A DNA stretch of 64,000 nucleotides, from positions 11,868,095 through 11,932,094 of the forward strand of contig OZ038439.1 in the NCBI GenBank assembly GCA_964036275.1. Reading direction: 5' to 3'. The position numbers and the translations under genes were made by a program. Below, piece after piece: positions 44,640 to 56,225 of the stretch. Each line of letters begins with the position of its first letter. The stretch's first letter is position 1. Below the pieces are notes generated by a model, which saw only the letters and a list, made by a program, of their open reading frames with translations, made no database searches and was not told the DNA's origin. The stretch is from Litoditis marina (taxonomy: Eukaryota; Nematoda; Chromadorea; Rhabditida; Rhabditidae).

Positions 44640-46690
44640 AATGAAAACTGACAATATACAAAAAGTAGCGTGGTTCGGGAATGGGTGACGATTAGGCTCA
44701 AATGCATTAAGCTACCACCTATAACTCAAGTATAAACATCAGCAGAGAGTTCAAAGTATCACAATGGAGAGTTGACATCAACAGACTATGTTTGTAGCGA
44801 TTTGGAGGAAAACAATCCATACAAAACAATTTTCAATCGGAGACATCCGCTCAACGTGTTCAAGCTTAATTGTCACCTACTCGGTTCGGAAAAGATGAGA
44901 AAAGAATTGGATCGTACGGTGCATTTGAGCTATGTACAGATGCTAGCCTATCTTATTTTATACTAGTTTTTTATTGCCCAATCAATATCTCGCGATCTGT
45001 ATTCAACAATTTTATGGTCCTTGCCACAAAATTCGGAATAAACCGAAAATGTCTTCAATTTCGTATAGCTGAAAAAAGTTGAAAAAGTTGAAAAAAATAT
45101 GGATATTCTTGACATAATTATAGAAAGAGACCAAATAACCGTTTTAGTTTGCTCTCAAAAAACGGCCAAATTCACGAATTTCAAGAAGTAAAGAGATTAA
45201 ACTACAACCACACTGAGATTGAGCAACCCACATCGTATAGGCCTACTTGGGATAGATCTAGAAGGGTCTTTTCACACATTTTGTAAGCAAAGTTACATAG
45301 ATCAAAGCATAGTTGTGATAGTCAATGATTCGATACATAGCGTACATACGATCGATAACTACGATGTATTTCAGAGAGTATGAAGGGAGCTAACAGAAAA
45401 ACGCACGGAAATGAAGAATATCTAGAGGTCGGTGCCACCCGCAAACTAATCGTGGCCACGAATACCTCGGAGCATTGAAACAAAAAAAAATTGAATAAAA
45501 TGTTAACGAAAAGTATAATGAATATGAAAATACTATACATGAAAGTCAATTTTGGACAGATGCATAGAAGTTTGAATATCTGTCACAGACCACCACTCTG
45601 TAAGATTGTGTGGTGACCAATTGAACTTGAAACTGAACACTTGAAACGAGAAATTCCGGACGGTCGATACTTTTTGGTTGTTCACATAAAACTGATCTTC
45701 TAGCACATGAAAAACTTTGATATGAAAACACGATTGAACCTCATAATGTCAGTTCGTAGCTGACAATAATACAGATGTTTTTACTTGTTCCATAGTGTTG
45801 TTTTTTGTCTTCAACAATGAACGGAAGAAAAAGTCATCGCACGGAGCGTTACGCACAACAACGCGATTGAAGCTATGGGAACACAAAATTATACCGACCT
45901 CGACATTGCCTGAAAAACGAATAGTTCACCTTCATATATTCTTCGTGGAAAGAAAAAAAGATTCATTTTAAGTTCATGATAGAATCAGATATCTTCTCAG
46001 TTTACTTTTTTTGTGCCACTTAGATCATGAGGGAACGGTTTCTTCATGCTGAAATAACTACATGAAATAAGATGCGATGGGGTAACTTCTTGAACTGTTA
46101 ATGTTCACTCCATAGCGTACAAATGAGTTGAGTTTTAAAATGAGTTTTCGAGTACTATGATCCAACAAAGAAAAAAACGAAATAGAAAAACATTCGTGCA
46201 CATTGGTTAACAATGTATTTACCATGTTTCACTTCAGGCTAACATTAGAAAATTCGTACAAACATTTAACCTACTTGCAAAAAAACTTTGAAATAATTGT
46301 AACTGATCAAAATTTGAGACGAAGCGATAATGATAATCTGTAGAGACAAAAATATGTGAAAAGCTCAATTACGAAAGGATAAATAAACGTCATGACACAA
46401 CATTACGAATTTAATGAATGGATTTTGAATCTTAAATCTTGAATGATTTCGGTTCAATGAGAACAGAGAAACGAAGAAAAATTGTAAAGTTCATTTGAAT
46501 ACGTCCTTGACAACGACTACCTGAGTCAATGAATTATTGAACAAGCATAGTGAATGAAAAACAAAGACTAGAAGGATAGATAAATGTTACAACTAGTATC
46601 TGATACAAAAATTTGAACATTCTTATGAAGTGTGTGTAACTCTACAATGTCATATACATATATTTACAATTACATATTTATTCATTCACT
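44640..46690. other. no gene recognised
   Basis: 2 kb of AT-rich DNA upstream of the OAC pseudogene. A faint GIRG-like peptide can be read on the minus strand near 45450-45480, but stops follow at once. Confidence 0.45.
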
Positions 46691-46698
46691 TCGCTTCG

Positions 46699-46955
46699 TT
46701 ACGAGGCGGTGATTATCATACATATTACAGATCTTTGTAGCAGCAGTTTCTTGTAAGGTCTTGGTCCCTTTTCTTCATAGAATACCTCATGGTGGACTAT
46801 CGAACGCTCCGTTGGCATTGATCCAGTGACATGCGAGTGACTTCTTGAAGGAAAGGTGAAGAAAACTGCGTGTGAGCATGCATTTCTGTCATATAGAGGT
46901 TTTGGGTGTATAATGTCTGGCTTTCCATGTGCACCCCAGCTTAGATTTTGCGTTT
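46699..46955 (-). CDS. candidate terminal exon, unrecognised
   Basis: After an acceptor-like CCTTAG there are 84 complex, coding-like codons (NLSWGAHGKPDIIHPKPLYD ... EEKGPRPYKKLLLQ) and a TAA. AATAAA follows about 18 bp later, a normal spacing for a nematode 3' end. A second open piece at about 47110-47300 (KVVLKSKTQLMSLYQLELDG) may belong to the same gene. It lies downstream of the intact OAC gene on the same strand. I recognise no family. Confidence 0.37.
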
Positions 46956-47710
46956 CTAAGGACACCAAGTGGGTGTGAAAAACAAACATTTAGATGTTCT
47001 ACTGAAAAATAGCACAAACATACATTAGATAACGAAACTATACTTGAATATGAGAATTTTTTTTGTCAATGAAACACTGGAGAGGAAAAATATTTGAGTG
47101 AAACTTGGGAAATTTTCGTGGTTGAAACTTGGGGAATTTTCGGAATAAGTTTGTTGGGATGATCATGAATAATCCTAGATATGAATTTTCATTTTCCTCT
47201 GGAATTATTGACCTCCTTCTCTGATTTCCATCCAGTTCAAGCTGATAGAGTGACATGAGCTGTGTTTTGGACTTCAGTACTACTTTGACTCTTTGTTTCA
47301 TCTCTTTGCATAATTTTCAATTGAAAAGATTTCTCTCACAATTGATTTACAAAAATTCATAACTACCAAAGTTGTTTGAGAAGAACAGAAGTACATACGG
47401 GACTTTTTTCCATGTACATTTATGCTACAGTTAATATTTATATTGCAATTATAACAAAAAATAACAACGATATGACTGAATATTAAGTGGTGAAGAGCAG
47501 AATCGTGTGAAAGAGAGAATAAAACTACTGTGAGCAATCTCTGGCTACGTATGAATGAATGTCAAAAATCTTTGGACGAAAATCGTCATCTTTGGAATGA
47601 ACCTATGGATCTCAATTAGAGTAAACTATAAGTAAGTGTAATTTCCATGATGTTCTCATCAATCTGACACTAATTTGTCAAAGTAAAACATTGCACAACC
47701 ACAAAATGTA

Positions 47711-50700
47711 CTAGAAACGCTTACATATTTGTTCAATGACAGGTTCAGTGAGCTTTTTACCGTATACAGTCAAGTGTTTGCCGTGGGAAAAGTACGACAT
47801 TTTAGTCGAATTATCGAAAAAACGGAATTCGCCGTTTTCGCTGAAAGCCGGCATGTAGTCAATCAATTCGCATTTCCTGCACGTCGCGACTATTTTCTTC
47901 AAACGACTTCTGGCCAAACGCCAATCGTCACCAGTGTCCACATCACTCTGTGAAACAAGAATATTAACTGAATCAGAATAATATGCTCAAGTACCGTCGT
48001 ATCTAGGCCACATTACGCATCTCCAGGAGGGATATGTTCAAACTTTTATTCTCCAGAAGCAAAACAAATTCAGAAAGGTGGGATTAAAGAGTCAATGCTA
48101 GTTAAACACAGTAACATTTTTGCGTTTCAATGTGTTCGTAGTTTTATCAGACCTCAGGATAATTTTCAAGATTTTCTCTGTGTTCCCTGAACATCGACAA
48201 TCATACTAGTACTCCCAAAAGATAATATCACATTAGGACTGGAAACAAGGTTACCTGCGTTACGGTTCTGCTTTCCTTCAACGCTTCGTTGAGTTTTCTG
48301 AGAAGTTGCTCCGTGTTTCTGGGCATCGCGTCAAGTATGAAAATGTTCTCCTTCACCACTTCTTCATACTTCTTCAATCTTTTTGTTGCGTATTCCACAA
48401 GATAATCCTTTGTTTCATTTTGCGGCTTTGAAACAAACAGCTCCAAATGTCTGCAGAAAAATATTTCGGTTGTAGTTATTCTCAGATAACTCTCACCCAA
48501 TTTGCGAACCACGCCTGTAGTGAGCTTAACGAAAGAGTGTACAATTCAGTGGGAAACAGACGATAGTTGTCTGTCTGCGACCTCATTGACCTCACACGCT
48601 ATCGCTTCTGAAGCACTCGAGTTTCGAGCTCGTCTTTCACAAATAAATAGACTATTCAACCATCAACTCATTGTTTATTGATTCAACGCATTCATGTATT
48701 GACACATCAAATATATACAGCATGAAATAACTGGGAACATACTAGTTATAAATAGTAAGTTTGTAGATTTACCTATATAGAGAGAAAATTGTTCACCTGA
48801 ACATCATAAAAAGTACATCTGGTTCGTCTCTTTGAACAACCTGCAACAATCTCTCGTGTTGCATTGGACAGTTGAATTCTTCGCAGCAGTGTTTCGTATG
48901 GACCAATGCCTCACAATCTGGAAAAGTAGTCAATAACTACTACCTTTGAGCGAAATTTAGAGGGTGAATGACCAGTAATATTCATTCCTACTGGGACTTC
49001 TGCAGTAGAATTAGAAAACTTCATGTCATTTGCAGTTACGTAAACGTTATGGAGAAGTATGTACGATTCTCGTCTACGATGCTGATTTCATATTACAAAA
49101 CTTAATCTACATTATTTCCGGCAACAGTTGATTTTCCATTGGAAAAGAGTCATTGTGAAGTTTGTAGTGAAACAGTTGTAGTTTCCTATTGAGACTCCTA
49201 CAGTATATATTAGAACTTTCAACAACTGCTTTCTGAAACAAACTTCAACTTTGTGGGAAACACTAGAAGATCCCGGCACCTTCATCCCATCCTGCGTCTT
49301 TTCAAACACACGATGTTTCTTTGCTCTTACATCCCGCCGGGATATAAGAGACAAGAAATAGTGAGGTAGATCGAGAGACGCAGGACGGGATGAAGGTGCC
49401 GGGATCTTCTAGCATACGTACTCAGAATAGAATGCAACACTGTGCAACACCGTTCTGCTAACCTTTACATAGTTAAAATTACCCGAAGATTTGGTAACCA
49501 TGTAGGAGTCTCAGTAAAAACGAAAAATAGTAAGAAAGTCAAAACTTACTAGAGGGCGAGAACATAGTCATTCGAGACGCCTTCTTTCCACACTTGTTAT
49601 GAATTGTAGGAGCATTATTGGCAGCCCAACTATTTCCGATAATCATCATCTGCTTAGTACCATGTCCAAGACCCTCAAAAATGATATCACTCCACATGGA
49701 AGTAAGAATGTCTCAAAATCCTGTGGAGAGAAGGAAAAAAAATGTCTTCTCAAACCTTTCTCTCGTTTCACTTATTTGGAGTGCCACATACTATGTGGAA
49801 GTCACGTGTTTAAAGAAGGACAATTATGTGGACCAATCCCGTGTCAACGGAACGGGCCTTTAAACTGTAATTGAAAAATGTACTGCAGTTCAAAGGACTG
49901 AAGCGTTGCGATTGAACCACATAATCGTCCTTCTTTAATCTCGTATAAATCTATTCTATTCCAACATTCACCACAGTCCTCACGTGATTACAACTGATGA
50001 AATGTTTCATAATATACTCTACGAGTCTTAGTGAAAACGGAACAAACTATACCTCGAATTCACACGGTTCGTAGATAACTGATATGTTCTTCTCGTTCAA
50101 ACATTGATGTGTGAGTTGAACTGTAATTGCGTCGTTGAGCAGTATTCTGTTGTGTGTATTGATTACTTCTTCTGAAAAATATATGTACCGAAACCGAGAG
50201 CAAGTTCATGACTTGGTCAATGAGCACGTATACCATACTTTGTTTCAACTAGTGTTCGCTCTCTCAAACCCAAAACAAGTGTATGTTGCACCAATATTTT
50301 GATCATAGCGGCTTGAGGTCGAGATTCGTGATTTGAATCATGTTTTGACGTTCAGATTTCAATTTGATGTTTACCAGTGAAAAAGAGGAAAACTCAAAAG
50401 TGATAGCTTGTGATCACATACCTTTTGTCCAGTTCTCTTTTTTCGGTTTCTCCACTACAATTTCGTTCGAAGTATCGACTCTAGACGGAATTAGCAGACA
50501 AAAACAGCATACATATAGTCCAATTATGAGAAGGAATATATTCTGCTGTGTCAAATTCAGATAGAACTTTTCGTACGTTTCGGTCAGCACTATTCCAACG
50601 ACAATGGAGAAGACAAATCCCACATGACACACTGAAAAGTGGAAGTTGGAGGATAAATTGAAGATAAGTGGTATTCACATAGATTATAAAACGAAATAAG

Positions 50701-53651
50701 AAAGGATTATCACCGAAACACCCAACTAACCAAATCTGAGAATAAATTGAGGCCAAATAGACTCGTCCGCTCGTTTTTTTATGAATCACGGCGTTACATG
50801 TTTTTTGTTTCTTCAAAAATTAGTGATGAAATCAAACAATCACCGTTAGAAGTGTAGACTTCAGAATTCAGTTTGCAATAAGAATATATGGGCCAGTGTA
50901 CAAGATAAACGGCATACGATATATCACCCAAGTAGCAGATTGGTTTATTCGACACCAAGATGTTTTGTGCACTGGATCCGGCCATCATCATTATCACAGT
51001 TAGTAGAGACACAGTTATCCTAAACAGGCTTAATATTGAAAGGAGATCGTAAAACAATTGGAGAATGCATGAATTTGTGTATTATTGACTTTTTGACCCC
51101 CAACTGCCCACGTTTGTATTACCTTTGGGGTATTGAAGTCTGATTCCCCCCCATAGGGGTAAAACTTCAATAGACCAAAATTAAGATACAAAAGTGAACA
51201 TTTCCGGTATGGAAGTTCACCCACTCGTTAAACTTTGATATTTGACCCTCATCATTGAAGTTCTACCCACGTTCAATACTTCGATTCTCCCGAGGTATAC
51301 GTGGGATTGCTACAACAACTGATAACCATGATGCGGATGTTCAACTGTAAGCAAAATTTACACTATACCTCAGTATAAAATCTGGAATCTTGAATGGAAA
51401 TAGGGACACGAGGAGTATGGTCATACAGCAAAATACGACCGAGTAACTTTCCATCCTTTTCTTTTTTGCAGAAGTTCTTTGGTTAGAGTCTAGACAAAAA
51501 ACACAATTTGTTCTGATTAGTTTTTTATGATACGAAGCTTGGAAGAGCAATACGTTCATCTTCTACCAAAATGGGTGAAATGATTTTCTTTTTTGACCAA
51601 TACTTCACACACTTTTAATTATTGGTTGAGAAATTGATTTTCCACTGGGAGGTGAATATAGAATGCCATATTTTCAGCTGAGAACCACTTTATTTCAGCT
51701 AAAATGTAAACGCAAATGAATGTTTCTGAATAACTTCATTGCACAGAACGTCGAAACGTTAATTTATATTTCTATCTACAGCACAAAGGCCAACGGTAAT
51801 TTGTGAATTACGTAACTTCGAAACTACTGAACGCAAAAGAACACAAACCTGGGTTCAATAAAAGTATTTCTTCGTTTTCGGTCGTATCGCGATTTCCAAG
51901 CAACAACTTATCCGAAGATTGAGTATAGTAGAACCCATAGATACCTAAAATGACTTTAAAATTGAGAAAGACAAATCGAGTAAATTCTGACAAAATTATA
52001 GTTTGCAATGACAGTGAACAAAAATTCACTTGAAAAAACCAAAAAAACTGAAAAGTGACAAACCGCTGAAAAATTGCCAGAGGCGAGCAAATACACTGTT
52101 GAAAGAGGAGTAGTTATCCGTGGTAACATGGTATATTCCCGAAAGTAACACTGTAATAAGGATTAAATGTTCTGTTATTGTAGTTTGAAGCGCCGTTCAT
52201 CAACAATCTATAGAACATGGTCCATTCCTATTCATTCATGAAACGGAGTCAAAAAAAAGTAAATGTTGAGTGGGAGATTCCGCCAAAGCCAACAAAAGTT
52301 TTATTTAGACTTTACTAGAAATAAATTGAAAAGTCACGTTGAGTTTGCATTTTAATGAGGCCTCGTGCACTTTGTCATTGCACGTTTCTGAGTTCTGCTG
52401 TGTTTTACATGTTTCACGTGATTATGCAATTGACTAACAGTATAAGTACTTACCGACAGAAGCGATTAAAAAACTTTTAAACTGAATTGGAACACGACGA
52501 AGAACAAAAAAGAACATGGGAACCAGTAAATAGAACTGCATCTCCACGGCCAGTGACCAAGTATGAGCGAACGCATCCTCTGCCAGAGTCAACTGAAAAT
52601 AACCCATCTATTGGCAATGGCCTAACTGTAGTTCCGTGCAAACTACAAATATAACAGAACAGAACAGTAATGGACGTTGAAGCTCCATTTGGATCTAAAC
52701 GATGCAATATGTAACGTTTCAACCTACCAATGCCTATCGATTGTTCTCTAAACTTCGTGAGAAAAAAAACTTAAAAAACGTTATTAAGCAATGTATCTGA
52801 AGAGACTGGTAGGATATGATTGACATATTTGAGAAGTAGTACATGACGTTCAACTTTGATGGTTAACCTGTGAAATGTAAATGTATGCCCCGCTGTATGT
52901 GTAGTTTTAGTCCGTTGCTTTTCGGTCGAAATTCATGAACTACGGCTCGCATCGAAGTCAAACTACAATGTTATAAAAACATAATGATGACAACGATAAG
53001 ATATTAAGGGGTTGTGAAGCCTCTTTTTCGAGTTCTCACCAGTAGAAAATATTGTTTTTGAGGGTCATTTCCTCTCAGATTGGTCAAGAAAAGCAATGCC
53101 GACCACGCAGATTCGGAGTTTTTCTCGAAAATCAAATCGGGAAAAATAGACATTAAGGCTATCAGAGTAGAAAGAATACAGAAGATATAAAGAGGAAGAA
53201 TCCTTCTGATTCTCCGATAACAGAATAATGTCATGGATTCCAGACCAAATGAATCTTCCTTGTTTAACACAATTGCAATAAGGTAGCCAGAAAGAACGAA
53301 GAACCTTGAAAAATGGTAAAAATGAATTTGTTCGGTTTTGAAAAAAGCATTCTCTCACTAACATACGGGAAAACTAAAAATTTACATGTAAATGCCGTAA
53401 ATATTAAAAATAAACAACAGAGGCTTCACAACTCAGTGATCCAGAATGTAAAATATAATACATTCAACTGCTATAGCAATACATATTTTGTGTTGTGATA
53501 GTTGAAATAGAAATGAAAAAGACTATGGAACTCACTGATCAACTCCGATATATCCATTGGGAAACTGTTCCGGAAAAAAATGAAATAGAAGAACCGCAAA
53601 AATTGCGAATCCACGAATTCCCTGCAGGTCCTGGCGTTTCGTTTCTGACAT
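47711..53651 (-). CDS. OAC family acyltransferase (acyltransferase-3 plus SGNH-like domain), 668 aa
   Basis: A predicted multi-pass membrane O-acyltransferase of the nematode OAC family. Exons, 5' to 3': 53651-53536, 53304-53040, 52592-52454, 52150-52064, 51944-51849, 51489-51369, 51019-50844, 50631-50422, 50171-50053, 49673-49550, 48917-48797, 48450-48255, 47947-47711. All phases agree. Motifs: DLQGIRG, catalytic-type His in LLFHFFP, GVDQFFVLSGYL, HTWSLAVEMQFY, then helices with YLGDISYAVYLVHWPIY. The C-terminal domain has GNSWAANNAP (block I, Ser kept) and KHLTVYG. The Asp usually three residues before that His is replaced by His. An acceptor TTTTCAG lies 10 nt before the ATG, suggesting trans-splicing. 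The exon 4 donor (G|GTTTGT) and exon 10 acceptor (TTTTGAG) are non-consensus. Substrate unknown; OAC proteins are thought to modify lipids or glycans. Confidence 0.95.
49263..49421. mobile_element. palindromic MITE, AGAAGATCCCGGCACC family
   Basis: The arms TAGAAGATCCCGGCACCTTC and their reverse complement enclose a spacer. It sits in intron 10 of the minus-strand OAC gene. A full copy with longer ends is at 56561-56732, a left arm at 34.04 kb, and a diverged copy at about 59400-59505. Confidence 0.75.
49814..49934. mobile_element. 121-bp TTAA-flanked MITE with identifiable empty site
   Basis: The terminal repeats AGAAGGACAATTATGTGG and its near-perfect reverse complement (one mismatch in 18) lie between TTAA at 49810-49813 and 49935-49938. 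It is in intron 9 of the OAC gene. The duplicate interval at 20.3 kb has a single TTAA and no element at the matching point. A diverged relative lies near 34.3 kb. piggyBac-type mobilisation is inferred. Confidence 0.85.
52352..52438 (+). repeat. dispersed repeat with CACTTTGTCATTGCACGTTT
   Basis: It lies in intron 3 of the minus-strand OAC gene. Close copies occur at about 55100-55182 (same orientation) and 54478-54595 (inverted and longer), both in the intergenic space between the paired genes. Confidence 0.7.
52900..52968. repeat. short hairpin element, diverged TTGTAGTTTGATC family
   Basis: Ends TGTAGTTTTAGTC and GTCAAACTACA. The interior CTTTTCGGTCGAAATTCATG resembles the copy at 62207-62265, so these two are related by descent. 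Confidence 0.5.
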
Positions 53652-54129
53652 TGAAAACACTGAAAAGAGTATAATATAATAGATGATAATAATTATAATA
53701 TTTGCGATTGAACACGTATAGGGGTGTAGCTTAACAGCACAAAGGAATTGCTAATCGGGGATGACCAAATCTGACTTTAAGTTTCATCTGTCTATACATC
53801 AAAGTTTCGGCCTCAAACTACAAATACAGCAGAAATTACTACGAAATTTTATAAGAAATTTTATAAATTAGAAATTTCAGAAACTACTAGAAATTGGAAA
53901 TTGCTAGAAATTACAGAAATTAGAAATACGGAGCAGAAAATACTACAAACACAATGTGTAATTTCAGGCCTTAAGTATTCTGAGCAAAATTTTCTAGATC
54001 TTTTGAAAAACAGACAATAACACCGAAATAATTATACTTTATTGAGATTACTTGGCTTCACGATATACAAGAAACTTTATACCTTAGCAACAGGATAATA
54101 GTGTACACAAATACAAACACGGAGAACTA

Positions 54130-54320
54130 TAGTGAGTGTCAGTTGCTGTCTCTCGCCGGAATCGAACCTGCGAGCAAAAGATGTGTAACAGGACACCAAC
54201 CACTGCGCTATTAATTAAATTAAACTAAAGTCCACATAACTGCCAAGCTTTGGAATCGAAGACATGTGTGCGTACACAGCGGGAAGTGAGATATACAGTA
54301 CCCTCTCGCCTTTCCGTTGT
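54130..54320 (-). mobile_element. SINE-like family 1, complete copy
   Basis: The minus strand reads GGCGAGAGGGTACTGTATAT, a body, the A-box-like TAGCGCAGTGGTTGG and the B box GGTTCGATTCCGGCGAGAG. It is the best preserved copy of the family. Confidence 0.7.
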
Positions 54321-55564
54321 CGACGACCATAGCATTGGTTGGTATACCTGATCGATAGAGAAAAGCAGGTAGAGCTAGACCGTTTATTGGGACGACTGAA
54401 AGATAAACTAAATGACAGACACGAGAACAATACATGTAAACTGCTTGAACTCTATGTGCTAAACAGCTAACACGTGGAACAGGTATACTCTTAGTCAATG
54501 CACCGTCACGTGAAACATGTTAAGCACAGTAGAACTCAGCAACGTGCAATGACAAAATGCACGTTGTTTCATTAGAATGCTAAATTTCACGTGACAATTC
54601 AATTTATATCTAGTACAAGACGTGGAATGTGTGGCTAAAGTCCACTTCAATTCTAATGAGACTCTTATAGTAGGAATACTGAACTTTCTGCGCGTATTAA
54701 TTACGTGATAATTTCCGGAAAGATTAACAGTTCTCGCGATCTTTTCTGATTCTCTTATTTAGAAGTACAAGAAGTGATACCGGGAGAGTTTCTACATGCA
54801 TTTCAGGTTGCAACAATATGTTTAGGCTATTCCGATCATCATTCTTCTCTAAGTTTGTAACGTTAAAAACAATTCAGTAATATTCAGAGTGCTCTAGGGA
54901 ATTTTGAGGGAGGTTGAATTTGGTTTATAACATTCGACATCCGAATCTTAAACGCATTGTAGAACGTTTGTTGAAATAACCTTTTTTTTCGCTATTTTCT
55001 AAAATAGTCCAACTTGGCTGGTTGAAGTATAGTGGCGAACATTCAGAAAGGGTGCAATATACTAGAAGAAAATTGAATAGTCACTCAGATTGAGCCTTCT
55101 AATAAGGCATCGTGCACTTTGTCATTGCACGTTTCTGAGTTCTGCTGTGTTTAACATGTTTAACGTGACTGTGCAATTGGTTGATACATGGCGTGGCAAA
55201 AAATGAAATTCGAATTTCGGGCCTTTTTAACTGGAAGAATTTTGGACCCTTGCTAATTCCAGAGTTACAACGTTCTCGTATATTTGCGATCTTGTCGGGT
55301 AACCATGCCATTCCCCACTTTTTCTGGCCGCGCAGGGGCCATATCTTTCAATCTTACCGTTCACAATTTACACACTTATTCCAAACATTTTGGCAAATGT
55401 TTGGACCTTCTGAAATTTGCGTTGTTTGCTATTATTTCGATAGAACATATTGACTGGTTTTGGAGAAACGGTTGTGTATCCTCATTATGTCCTGTAGAGC
55501 TTCGGGCTGCATGAAAATGTTGATCAATCGAACTAAACAAAGTTAGTGTCTGAGTAGAGAATCG

Positions 55565-55625
55565 AACCCTCCACCTCGGAAGGCTTGTGTGGAGCCTACC
55601 CCACTCGGCCATGAGCCCGTACCAA
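55565..55625 (-). mobile_element. tRNA-like sequence (Leu/Ser-type boxes), likely pseudogene or SINE head
   Basis: The minus strand has ATGGCCGAGTGGGGTAGGCT (A box) and GGGTTCGATTCTC (B box). The acceptor stem does not pair well, so a functional tRNA is unlikely. Confidence 0.45.
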
Positions 55626-56225
55626 CGTACGTGTAGACGGCGACACACCTTCGCTGCCCGTATTTTGGTTGACTTTAGTTCCCAAGATAAAACTTATTAA
55701 CAGAAATAGTAACACATTTCATCTATTCCAAGCATCACCATCAATTACTTGTCGACTGTTGAACCATTTTCAATAAGCAATACCTTTTTAGAATTTAATG
55801 CCTTCGGAGATATGGTTAATGAGGTCAAATTGTTTGAAAAAAAGTTGAAAGAGAGAAGTAGAGTTTTCGACAGTGGACTGAATGGGATACATCAAAGAAG
55901 GCTTGCGTCCACTGTTTTCTTGTTTATCGTTTATTTCATCTATTTCAATAAAGTACAACTTGCTATTATTGTCTGATTAGAAAACTCAGAAACATCGGGG
56001 GGGGGGGGGGGGGGGCAGAGAAGTTAAGGCTTGAACTGTACTCACTGTTCCGTACTGTGCTTGTAGTTTGATGCATCATTCCGTCGTTAATCGAGATATG
56101 ATGTGTATAAACATCAAACTACAAGTCAGAAATTATCTCAATTTTTTTTGTAGTGCTCTGCTTCAGGAGTTCAATCGCAGGTATTAACATTGTTCTAATC
56201 TGTTTAATTATATTCAGTGTATTCA

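Larger units (their letters stand above)
53652..56225. other. shared upstream region of the head-to-head OAC pair
   Basis: 2.6 kb between divergent start codons. It holds an AGAAATT-rich patch (53840-53930), a SINE-like family 1 copy (54130-54320, minus), two CACTTTGTCATTGCACG repeats, a tRNA-like unit (55565-55625, minus), a 19-base G run (55997-56015) and a TTGTAGTTTGAT hairpin (56061-56124). No gene was found. Any shared promoter would be here, but no element can be named. Confidence 0.6.

Noticed and set aside
45430..45490. Possible OAC first-exon relic with a GIRG-like peptide on the minus strand
   Set aside because: Only four residues match, and stops follow in the same frame.
55565..55625. 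Functional tRNA-Leu or tRNA-Ser gene
   Set aside because: Both internal promoter boxes are present, but the acceptor stem does not pair, so it is kept only as a tRNA-like repeat.
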